Of a stretch of DNA of 5,883 bases, positions 1 through 5,806 are shown piece after piece. Every line of letters begins with the position of its first letter. Position 1 is the first letter of the stretch. The position numbers were made by a program, and so were the translations under genes. The notes under the pieces were generated by a model. The model had not been told where the DNA came from. It saw only the letters and a list, made by a program, of their open reading frames with translations, and ran no database searches. The DNA lies in the NCBI GenBank assembly GCA_027081375.1, contig JALWKR010000258.1:4967-10849 (forward strand), written 5' to 3'. This DNA is from Persephonella sp. GTDB taxonomy: Bacteria > Aquificota > Aquificia > Aquificales > Hydrogenothermaceae.

Positions 1-301
1 CATTAACAAGCATTTTTACTGTATCAGAACCAATTTGTGTTTGCCACAGGTTTATCAACTGAATTTGCACATCCCTTATTTTTTCATTCTCAAGTGGTAG
101 TTTCTCTTTTCCTTTTATGTATTTTTCCAAAAAGTTGACAGATAGGAATGGTTTTATGTTTTTTGTACGTCTAAAATATTCTAAAGCTGTTATGTAGACT
201 AAGTTTTTAAAGTGCTGGAATATTTTAGAGGCTTTTTGTAGTTTATTAACTGCTGATTTTTTTCTTATTTGTATGCTTAGAGTTAGTGTTATGCTATTCA
301 A
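1..301 (-). CDS. Partial minus-strand frame, N-terminal part; unidentified, possibly TnpB-like or a decaying copy
   Basis: Reading the minus strand from 301 down to the left edge gives 100 codons without a stop, unusual for non-coding DNA this AT-rich, and the product looks protein-like. It begins with a beta-strand-like stretch (ITLTLSIQI, residues 4-12), then a long helix-forming segment (about 16-46, including FQHFKNLVYITALEYFRRTK) and a charged part with LEKYIKGKEKLPLENEKIRD and LINLWQTQIGSDTVKMLVN. A short strand followed by helices recalls the N-terminus of IS200/IS605-type TnpB proteins, but I see no diagnostic motif and the catalytic part would lie outside the window. The codon before residue 1 is TAA. 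The only conventional start at this end is TTG at 301-299, without a visible Shine-Dalgarno. An ATA at 292-290 could be a mutated ATG, so this may be a pseudogene. Coding is moderately likely; identity is uncertain. Confidence 0.45.
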   Translation of the reverse strand, partial: MNSITLTLSIQIRKKSAVNKLQKASKIFQHFKNLVYITALEYFRRTKNIKPFLSVNFLEKYIKGKEKLPLENEKIRDVQIQLINLWQTQIGSDTVKMLVN

Positions 302-379
302 TTAAATACTTTTTACATTTTTTCTTATTTTATTAATGAATTAAAGAGAATTTTATTCTTGGTGTCAAGGAGGTTTAAG
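302..379. other. AT-rich divergent intergenic spacer
   Basis: This spacer lies between the minus-strand frame and the first plus-strand gene, and is very rich in A and T. It contains two short inverted repeats: TTAAT-GA-ATTAA (333-344) and AGAAT-TTT-ATTCT (347-359). Both consist mainly of A/T pairs and are weak as hairpins. A TTTACA at 312-317 could act as a -35 box, but no good -10 hexamer lies 16-18 bases downstream. A promoter for the plus-strand genes is expected here, but I cannot place it. Confidence 0.4.
367..373 (+). promoter_or_regulatory. Strong Shine-Dalgarno that fixes the start at 380
   Basis: AAGGAGG sits six bases before the ATG at 380. It decides between that ATG and an in-frame TTG at 359, which has no ribosome binding site and would add seven charged residues in front of the signal peptide. 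Confidence 0.85.
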
Positions 380-931
380 ATGAGATTTATTCTTTTTGCA
401 ATAGCCTTTATAGCTTTAACTTTATCTTCTTTTGCACAGGAAAAAGAGTCATATTTACATGGAAAAATTTTTATTCTAAAAATCAAAAAAAGTGAGCCTG
501 TAAAACTTCCATATACCAATAACTTTCTATACCTTTTAGATGCTGGAGATGGAGTTGCTCATGTATGGATATCCTCAAATAGTTCTCCAGATGAGGTGGA
601 AAGATTAAACAGACTAAAGCCTAATCTGTATATAGGAGACATTCTAGAAAAGGCTATTAGGTACAAAATAGACTGTCAAACAGGAAAAGTTATTTCCTCA
701 GAAGAGATAAAAGATTTTAAAGATGTTAAATGCTCTGTTGAAAAAGATATGTGCAAAGAAAAAGATTTTTATTACGATGAAAGATGCATATCAAAAGTGT
801 TTCCAATAATGGAGTTTGGGAAATATTTTACAAAAAGATGGGGATTTACTGTTTCTGTTATAGATAATGATGAAATTGTTATATCTTACACAACAAATAA
901 AATAGAAAGAAAAGAAGTACCTGTGTACTGA
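380..931 (+). CDS. Exported four-cysteine protein of unknown function
   Basis: I do not recognise this 183-residue protein. The N-terminus is a typical Sec signal peptide: Arg2, a hydrophobic core at about 3-16, and a likely signal peptidase I site after Ala19 (SSFA|QEK). No lipobox cysteine is present. The mature part of about 164 residues is predicted to be periplasmic. It has mixed alpha/beta character and four cysteines (99, 118, 125, 136), three of them clustered within 19 residues, which could form disulphides or bind a metal. The segment LYLLDAGDGVAHVWISS (about 50-66) looks like the most structured part; no catalytic motif is evident. The stop codon shares its last base with the bioW start, so the two are probably co-translated. 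No function linking it to biotin synthesis can be read from the sequence. Gene reality is well supported by the Shine-Dalgarno and signal peptide. Confidence 0.85.
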   Translation: MRFILFAIAFIALTLSSFAQEKESYLHGKIFILKIKKSEPVKLPYTNNFLYLLDAGDGVAHVWISSNSSPDEVERLNRLKPNLYIGDILEKAIRYKIDCQTGKVISSEEIKDFKDVKCSVEKDMCKEKDFYYDERCISKVFPIMEFGKYFTKRWGFTVSVIDNDEIVISYTTNKIERKEVPVY

Positions 932-1680
932 TGAAAGAAAAACTCTACAGTATAAAGGCAAGAGCTTCTTTTAAAGGAAAACATCTTTCAGGTGCAGAGA
1001 GAATAGTAAGAGAAAGTGAGATAGAAACTGTTTTAGAGGAGATATATAAAAAGGTTAGAAGAAAAAATCCTGACAGTATAAATATAAAAGTTGAAAATAT
1101 AGAAGAAAAACCTCTCATAGTTGATAAGACACTAAGATTAAAAAATTTTTCTTTTTCAAACCATATAGAAGCAAATGAAAAAGCAGTGGAGATTTTACAC
1201 ATAGAAACAGGTATTTCTAAAAATATTTTGTGGAAACTTATTGAAGAAGTTCATACTGGAGCAGCTCCAGATAAAGAAAATATGAGAGGAGCAATGATAG
1301 TTAACCAAAAAGGGGAGAGAATAGAACTAGACAGATATAGAGGTATTAGAACAACTACAGTTGATTTCCTAGATAGAAAAAAAGTTTTAAAAAAACTTCT
1401 AAAAAATGGTTATACAGAAAGAACGTTGGATGCTTTGGCTTTAACAACAAAAAATCTTATATACCCTGATATGATTGCTGAGTACTGTATATCTGACGAA
1501 CCTGACTACACTGTAGGATATGTTTCTACAAAAAATTTTTATTACAGATTTTCTCCTCTTAAAGAAAAAGGAAATACTAAAGGAGGCAGGATCTATTTTG
1601 TTAAAAATTCTATAGATATTCAGAAGTTTTATAACTTTTTACAAAAAAAGCCTGTTCTTATAAGAGATGTTAATATTTGA
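931..1680 (+). CDS. bioW: 6-carboxyhexanoate-CoA ligase (pimeloyl-CoA synthetase)
   Basis: BioW activates free pimelate with ATP and CoA to pimeloyl-CoA (releasing AMP and pyrophosphate), which BioF then uses to begin biotin ring assembly in the cytoplasm. The 249 residues match the family's usual length. Recognisable conserved blocks, in order, are YSIKARAS (6-13), KHLSGAERIV (17-26), MRGAMIV (118-124), RGIRTTTVD (137-145), CISDEPDYTVGYV (186-198), YYRFSPLKEKG (204-214) and GGRIYFV (218-224). They follow the Bacillus and Aquifex BioW pattern as I remember it; the C-terminal Tyr/Arg-rich blocks correspond to the substrate-binding part of the family. The ATG at 931 overlaps the TGA of the preceding gene by one base and has only a weak purine-rich stretch upstream, so translation is probably coupled. 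No other biotin gene is in the window. The family call is confident. Confidence 0.95.
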   Translation: MKEKLYSIKARASFKGKHLSGAERIVRESEIETVLEEIYKKVRRKNPDSINIKVENIEEKPLIVDKTLRLKNFSFSNHIEANEKAVEILHIETGISKNILWKLIEEVHTGAAPDKENMRGAMIVNQKGERIELDRYRGIRTTTVDFLDRKKVLKKLLKNGYTERTLDALALTTKNLIYPDMIAEYCISDEPDYTVGYVSTKNFYYRFSPLKEKGNTKGGRIYFVKNSIDIQKFYNFLQKKPVLIRDVNI

Positions 1681-1704
1681 AAGAAAAATATATCTCTATA
1701 TAAT
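1677..1704 (+). promoter_or_regulatory. Sigma70-like promoter before the acyltransferase gene
   Basis: TTGAAA (1677-1682, five of six matches to the -35 consensus) and a perfect TATAAT (1699-1704) are separated by 16 bases. The -35 box overlaps the bioW stop codon. A transcript would begin near 1711, giving a leader of about 25 bases before the TTG start at 1736. It would serve the acyltransferase and ispH, and possibly the PilZ and stator genes. AT-rich DNA produces chance -10 boxes, but the pairing and its place in one of the few real gaps favour a true promoter. Confidence 0.5.
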
Positions 1705-1735
1705 AGTTAATCAAAAACAGTAAGGTTATAAGGAA

Positions 1736-2341
1736 TTGGCAGAGTATTCAAAGTTTGGATATGAGATTTTTTTTAAAGTAAGACCTGTTTTTAAAAAACT
1801 TTTAAAAATAAATGTAGAAGGTATAGAAAACATTCCTCTAGAAGGCGGATGTATTATCGCATCTAATCATAGAAGTAATCTAGATCCTTTTGTTTTAAAC
1901 ACAGTATCCACAAGACCTATTTTCTTTATGGCAAAAGAAGAACTTTTTAAGATACCTGTTTTAGGATGGATAATAAAAAAGGCAGGAGCAATACCTGTAA
2001 AGAGAAACAAAAGAGATATTGCTGCTTTAAAAAAGGCAGCACAGTTACTTAAAGAAGGATACTGTATAGGTATATTTCCTGAAGGACACAGAGCAAAACC
2101 AAAACAGTTTAGAAAACCTCAAAGTGGAGTAGGTCTTTTAGTAGCAAAAACAAAAGTTCCTGTTATTCCTGTTAGAATAGAGGGAACTGATGATGTTTTT
2201 CCTGTAGGTTCTTCTTTTCCTAAGCTGTTTAAATATCCTATTAGTGTAAAAATTGGTAAACCTATTATTATTGATAATATTGAGGGAAAAGAATATCAGG
2301 AAATATCAAACTATATTATGGAAAAGATAAAAACATTATAA
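1736..2341 (+). CDS. plsC: 1-acyl-sn-glycerol-3-phosphate acyltransferase family protein (PlsC-like)
   Basis: Enzymes of this family transfer an acyl group to lysophosphatidic acid at the inner face of the membrane, giving phosphatidic acid for phospholipid synthesis. The 201-residue protein has the four family blocks in order: NHRSNLDP (44-51) with the catalytic HX4D pair His45/Asp50, GAIPVKR (84-90), FPEGHR (114-119, the substrate phosphate-binding block, with His in place of the commoner Thr of EGTR), and VPVIPVRIEG (141-150). No clear transmembrane helix is seen; the amphipathic N-terminus (about 5-25) probably rests on the membrane. The start is TTG: no in-frame ATG lies before the conserved region, and an in-frame TAA at 1721 rules out a longer form. 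The ribosome binding site is only fair (AAGG at 1722-1725, ten bases away). Ten bases separate its end from ispH's Shine-Dalgarno-to-start region. Family is certain; the exact acyl acceptor is inferred. Confidence 0.9.
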   Translation: MAEYSKFGYEIFFKVRPVFKKLLKINVEGIENIPLEGGCIIASNHRSNLDPFVLNTVSTRPIFFMAKEELFKIPVLGWIIKKAGAIPVKRNKRDIAALKKAAQLLKEGYCIGIFPEGHRAKPKQFRKPQSGVGLLVAKTKVPVIPVRIEGTDDVFPVGSSFPKLFKYPISVKIGKPIIIDNIEGKEYQEISNYIMEKIKTL

Positions 2342-2346
2342 GGAGG
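2341..2346 (+). promoter_or_regulatory. Consensus Shine-Dalgarno of ispH on the acyltransferase stop codon
   Basis: AGGAGG begins on the last base of the preceding TAA stop, giving TAAGGAGG, a full match to the 16S rRNA 3' end, six bases before the ispH ATG. It suggests strong translation of ispH and possible coupling to termination of the upstream gene. Confidence 0.85.
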
Positions 2347-2352
2347 AAAAAG

Positions 2353-3213
2353 ATGGCTAATATAAAAGTTGCAGAAAGTGCAGGATTTTGCTTTGGAGTA
2401 AAAATAGCTGTTGATGCAGCTATAGATGCAGGAAAAAAACTAGGAGGAGCTTATACAGATGGACCTATAATCCACAACAAACAGGTTGTCCAGTTTCTTG
2501 AAGGTTTAAATGTAAGACAATTATCCCCTGAGCAACAATTAAAAGAAGGAGATACTGTTCTTATTCGTTCCCACGGTGTACCTCCGAAAGAAGAAAGAAG
2601 ACTTCAGGAAGCAGGAGTGAATATTATAGACGCTACATGTCCTTTTGTTAAAAAGGTTCATGAAAAGGTAAGACAGCTAGTAGAAGAGGGTTATTATGTT
2701 GTTATAATTGGAGAAGAAGGACATCCAGAAGTTATAGGAATATTGGGACACTTAGAGGAAGCAGGTGGAAAAGGAATTGTTGTTTCAAATATGGAAGAAC
2801 TTATTAGAAAACTTCCAAAAAGAAATAAAATAGGAGTTGTTGCTCAGACAACCCAAAGCGAAGATTTCTTTAGAGAAGCTGTTGGATACATAGCTGAAAA
2901 TGCAGAGGAAGTAAAAATATTCAATACAATCTGTGATGCTACATCTGTGAGGCAGGAAGAGGTAAAAAAATTAGCTCCTACAGTTGATATAATGATTATA
3001 ATTGGTGGAAAGCACAGTGGAAATACAAATAGATTAGCTCAGATATCAAGGGCTTTAAATCCAAACACCTATCATATAGAGAAAGCCGATGAACTTGATC
3101 CTGAATGGTTTAAAGAAGTAGAAAACATTGGCGTTTCAGCAGGGGCTTCTACTCCAGACTGGATTATAAACGAAGTTGTAGAAAAAATAAAAGAGTTAAC
3201 AGACAGTCATTAA
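2353..3213 (+). CDS. ispH: 4-hydroxy-3-methylbut-2-enyl diphosphate reductase
   Basis: IspH (LytB) carries out the last step of the MEP isoprenoid pathway: reductive removal of the hydroxyl of HMBPP to give isopentenyl and dimethylallyl diphosphate, in the cytoplasm, using a [4Fe-4S] cluster. The 286-residue protein is the short, single-domain form without the S1-domain fusion of some Firmicutes. All three cluster cysteines are present: Cys13 (AGFCFGV), Cys96 (DATCPFV) and Cys194 (NTICDAT). Substrate-site residues known from E. coli IspH are also visible: His41 (IIHN), His74 (RSHGVP), His124 and Glu126 (GHPEV), Thr167 (QTTQS), the SGN motif at 222-224, and Ser266 in SAGASTP (262-268). The enzyme looks fully active. 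It starts eleven bases after the acyltransferase gene, so the two are very likely co-transcribed. Confidence 0.98.
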   Translation: MANIKVAESAGFCFGVKIAVDAAIDAGKKLGGAYTDGPIIHNKQVVQFLEGLNVRQLSPEQQLKEGDTVLIRSHGVPPKEERRLQEAGVNIIDATCPFVKKVHEKVRQLVEEGYYVVIIGEEGHPEVIGILGHLEEAGGKGIVVSNMEELIRKLPKRNKIGVVAQTTQSEDFFREAVGYIAENAEEVKIFNTICDATSVRQEEVKKLAPTVDIMIIIGGKHSGNTNRLAQISRALNPNTYHIEKADELDPEWFKEVENIGVSAGASTPDWIINEVVEKIKELTDSH

Positions 3214-3242
3214 ATTTCCGAATAGAAACTGTATCTAAAAGA

Positions 3243-3248
3243 AGGGAG
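3243..3248 (+). promoter_or_regulatory. Shine-Dalgarno supporting the TTG start at 3257
   Basis: AGGGAG lies eight bases before the TTG at 3257. The translated segment after it leads into a membrane helix, and no in-frame ATG occurs before that helix, which favours the TTG start. Confidence 0.7.
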
Positions 3249-3256
3249 AATAGATT

Positions 3257-4309
3257 TTGGATCAGAGAGTAAATATACTTGTAGAAGCTTGGAGAAAAAC
3301 AGTTGAGGAAGGGGTAAATCCTAAACATCTGCTTTATGTTTTTATAGGTTTTTCAGTAATAGTATTAACAATTCTAATAACTTCAAAAGTTAAAGATATT
3401 CTCCATGAAAGAAACAGAAAAAAGCTGTTTATAGATTCTGCAAAAGCTTTAGGACTAACAGAGAAAGAAGCAGAAATACTTTGGGAGTATGCTCAAGAAG
3501 TAGAAAGAGAGCCTTTTTTAGTTTTAGAATACAAAGCTCCATTTGAAAAAGTTATCCAAAAGTATATAGAAGACAATCCTAACTTTGATGAACATTTAAT
3601 TAGAGATATAAGAAGGAAGCTTGGATTTGATGAGGTTCCTGAAGGGCTTCCTTTAATATCTACAAAAGATATAGAGCTTTTTCAAACAGGAAATCTTATT
3701 GCTGGAAAAGGAAAAATATTTCCGGTGGCTCTTTATGATAAAGATGAGAAATATACATATTGGTATCTTATAGATCAAAAGCCTCCTTTTCCTTTTAAAC
3801 TAGGGGATAAAGTTAGAATTAGGTTTCTAAGAACTGAAGATGGTATGTACACCTTTGAAGAAACTGTTGAGGATATCTTTGAAGAAGACGGTAAATACAT
3901 TGTCAAGATACCTCATACTTTTAACTTAGAAAGAATTCAAAGAAGAAAAGAAGTAAGAGTAAAAGTTTCTAAACCTGTAGAAGTAAAGTACCTAACAAAA
4001 GATGGAAAAGAGCATCATATATATACAAAACTTGCAGATATATCTACTCAAGGAGCAAAATTCTGTATTAGAAAAAAAGAAGCCAAAGAAGAAAATTTAA
4101 ACATTGGAATGGATTTAGTTTTAAGTTTTGAACTTGAAGGGGAGAAGATAGTAGCAGAAGCAATATTAAAAAACATAACAGAAGAAAACGATAATGAATG
4201 TTACGGCGTTCAATTTCAAAATATAGATAAAAACGCAAGAAATACAATTCTAAAATTTATACAGAAAGAACAGCATAGAATGTTAAGAAAAGTACACAGA
4301 AAAGGGTAG
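3257..4309 (+). CDS. Membrane-anchored PilZ-domain protein, probable c-di-GMP regulator of the flagellar stator
   Basis: The 350 residues divide into a short N-terminal segment (1-24), one transmembrane helix (about 25-43) followed by basic residues that place the rest in the cytoplasm, a helical region (about 50-125), a YcgR/PilZN-like beta domain (about 132-222), and a C-terminal PilZ domain (about 224-340). The PilZ domain keeps both c-di-GMP-binding signatures: RRxxxR at 229-234 (RRKEVR) and DxSxxG at 261-266 (DISTQG). The two-domain order resembles the flagellar brake proteins YcgR and MotI/DgrA, which bind c-di-GMP and then act on the stator or switch; those are soluble, while this one is anchored. 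It lies 31 bases before motA on the same strand, so a role in adjusting MotA/MotB is the simplest inference. The direction (brake or activator) cannot be read from the sequence. TTG start. Confidence 0.9.
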   Translation: MDQRVNILVEAWRKTVEEGVNPKHLLYVFIGFSVIVLTILITSKVKDILHERNRKKLFIDSAKALGLTEKEAEILWEYAQEVEREPFLVLEYKAPFEKVIQKYIEDNPNFDEHLIRDIRRKLGFDEVPEGLPLISTKDIELFQTGNLIAGKGKIFPVALYDKDEKYTYWYLIDQKPPFPFKLGDKVRIRFLRTEDGMYTFEETVEDIFEEDGKYIVKIPHTFNLERIQRRKEVRVKVSKPVEVKYLTKDGKEHHIYTKLADISTQGAKFCIRKKEAKEENLNIGMDLVLSFELEGEKIVAEAILKNITEENDNECYGVQFQNIDKNARNTILKFIQKEQHRMLRKVHRKG

Positions 4310-4340
4310 ATAAAAATATAAAAGGCGGGAAGAGTGAATC

Positions 4341-5102
4341 ATGGAAATATCTACGTTAATTGGTTTAATTGCTGCTATTCTTCTTATTGTTGTTTCCATT
4401 GCAATAGGTGGTAGTCCTTTAGCTTTTGTAAATATTCCGTCTCTTTTAATCACTGTTGGAGGTGGTTTTGCAGCTACGTTAACGTCATTTCCAATGAAAG
4501 ATTTTCTAACAGGATTAAAAGCTATAGGAAAAGCCTTTAATCCTGGATTGCCTGATCCTGTTGAGCTTGTTGATTATCTTGTTAATGTGGCAAATAAGGC
4601 TAGAAGAGATGGAATACTTGCTTTAGAGTCAGATATTGATGAGTACTACTCAAGAGATCCTTTTTTTGGAAATCTTATGAGAATGCTTATTGATGGTCAG
4701 GATATAGAGGAGATAAAAAGTAATGCTGATACAGCTTTAATGAAAATAGACCAGGATTTATCAACAGAAGTTTCTGTCTGGGAAGCCTTAGGGGAGTTAT
4801 TCCCTGCATTTGGTATGATTGGAACTCTTATTGGTCTTATTCAGATGCTACAGAACCTTAATGACCCTTCTGCTCTTGGTCCTGGTATGGCTGTTGCTAT
4901 GATTACAACACTTTACGGTGCTATTTTAGCTAACGTTTTATGCGTACCTATTGCTAAGAAACTTAAACTTTTTAAAGACTTAAATCTTCTCTTCAAAGAA
5001 GCATATGTCCTTACTGTTGAAGCAATAAATAACGGAACAAACCCAAATGTATTAAGAAGCAAGCTTCTTTCTCTTTTCGGTATTGAAGGTGGAGAAGAAT
5101 AA
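4341..5102 (+). CDS. motA: Flagellar stator protein MotA (PomA-like, probably sodium type)
   Basis: MotA surrounds MotB in the inner membrane and turns ion flow into torque on FliG. The 253 residues match the short PomA-type length rather than the roughly 295 of E. coli MotA. Four membrane helices are visible (about 3-22, 30-50, 150-171, 182-204), with a large cytoplasmic loop between the second and third. That loop carries the charged FliG-contacting residues in ARRDGILALE: Arg88, Arg89 and Glu96. Helix 3 begins with the conserved proline (Pro155, FPAFGMIGTLIGL). By alignment from memory, Thr162 and Thr190 correspond to PomA Thr158 and Thr186, which line the ion path in sodium-driven stators. 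The start ATG is ten bases after a GGCGGGA purine-rich stretch. motB follows with two bases between, a classic stator pair. Confidence 0.97.
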   Translation: MEISTLIGLIAAILLIVVSIAIGGSPLAFVNIPSLLITVGGGFAATLTSFPMKDFLTGLKAIGKAFNPGLPDPVELVDYLVNVANKARRDGILALESDIDEYYSRDPFFGNLMRMLIDGQDIEEIKSNADTALMKIDQDLSTEVSVWEALGELFPAFGMIGTLIGLIQMLQNLNDPSALGPGMAVAMITTLYGAILANVLCVPIAKKLKLFKDLNLLFKEAYVLTVEAINNGTNPNVLRSKLLSLFGIEGGEE

Positions 5103-5104
5103 AA

Positions 5105-5803
5105 ATGGCTCGTAAAAAAAAGGAGGAGTGTAAAGGAATACCAGGATGGCTTATAAGTTTCGGAGACCTAATGTCACTCCTCCTTACATTCTTTATTCTC
5201 TTGTTCTCTATGGGAACCATATCTTTAGAAAAGTTTCATATGGTTATTAAAGGTATTACTGAATCCTTAGGTGGAAGAAAAGTATTTTTAGAAAACAAGA
5301 TAATGAATAATACAAATATAGAAATTGAGTTTAAAAATATGTATCCAAAAGTTAAGAAAAGACAGAGATTAGAGAAAAGTTTACATCAGTTAGAGAAAGA
5401 GTTAAAAAAATACGGTGTGGATAGTGAAGTAGAAGGACATGGCTCACTACTAAGGTTTAGGGTAAATGTCTCAAAAATGTTCCCTCCTGGTTCTGAAAAA
5501 CCTACTCCTCAAGCAGAAAAGCTTATAAGAATGATATGTGAAAAACTTAAAGAAACATCTTATCCGGTGGTAATAGAAGGTCATACAGATGATACACCAG
5601 TAAGAGGAAGATTTAAAAATAATTTAGAGCTTTCATTAGAAAGAGCTATGTATATACTGAAAAAATTTATTGAATGTGGTTACGACCCAAAGTTATTAGC
5701 TGCACGGGGATATGGACCATACAGGCCTCTTGTTCCTAATACATCTCCTCAAAACCGTGAGAAAAATAGAAGAGTTGAATTTGTTATAAAAATACAAGGA
5801 TAA
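5105..5803 (+). CDS. motB: Flagellar stator protein MotB, first of two tandem copies
   Basis: MotB supplies the ion-binding aspartate of the stator and anchors it to peptidoglycan. In this 232-residue protein a basic N-terminus (ARKKKEE) leads to a single membrane helix (about 15-37, PGWLISFGDLMSLLLTFF) with the essential Asp21, equivalent to Asp32 of E. coli MotB and Asp24 of PomB. DLMSLL matches the PomB (sodium) type better than the E. coli proton type. An amphipathic stretch just after the helix (about 41-57) fits the plug that blocks ion leak before assembly. A charged linker follows, then a C-terminal OmpA-like peptidoglycan-binding domain (about 110-230) with EGHTDDTPV (158-166), LSLERA (176-181) and NREKNRRVEF (217-226). 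The domain looks intact. A Shine-Dalgarno-like GGAG (5091-5094) lies within the end of motA, so the genes are translationally linked. Confidence 0.97.
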   Translation: MARKKKEECKGIPGWLISFGDLMSLLLTFFILLFSMGTISLEKFHMVIKGITESLGGRKVFLENKIMNNTNIEIEFKNMYPKVKKRQRLEKSLHQLEKELKKYGVDSEVEGHGSLLRFRVNVSKMFPPGSEKPTPQAEKLIRMICEKLKETSYPVVIEGHTDDTPVRGRFKNNLELSLERAMYILKKFIECGYDPKLLAARGYGPYRPLVPNTSPQNREKNRRVEFVIKIQG

Positions 5804-5806
5804 AAA

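Noticed and set aside
135..140. TTGACA, a perfect -35 hexamer on the plus strand
   Set aside because: No acceptable -10 box lies 16-18 bases downstream, it is inside the minus-strand frame, and it is 240 bases from the nearest plus-strand gene.
333..359. AT-rich inverted repeats as a terminator or transposon end
   Set aside because: Stems are only 5 bp, almost all A/T pairs, with no following T-run in a suitable place and no partner end in the window.
359..379. Longer start (TTG at 359) for the exported protein
   Set aside because: It has no Shine-Dalgarno, would put charged residues before the signal peptide, and the ATG at 380 has AAGGAGG at ideal spacing.
325..519. 64-codon minus-strand frame
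   Set aside because: It lies mostly antisense to the exported protein's signal peptide and mature start, has no ribosome binding site, and its composition is that of a complement frame.
945..1202. 85-codon minus-strand frame
   Set aside because: It lies wholly antisense to bioW; its Phe/Ser/Ile-rich product is what the complement of Lys/Glu-rich coding DNA gives.
5011..5220. 69-codon minus-strand frame
   Set aside because: It is antisense to the motA/motB junction, both well-conserved genes, and has no family features.
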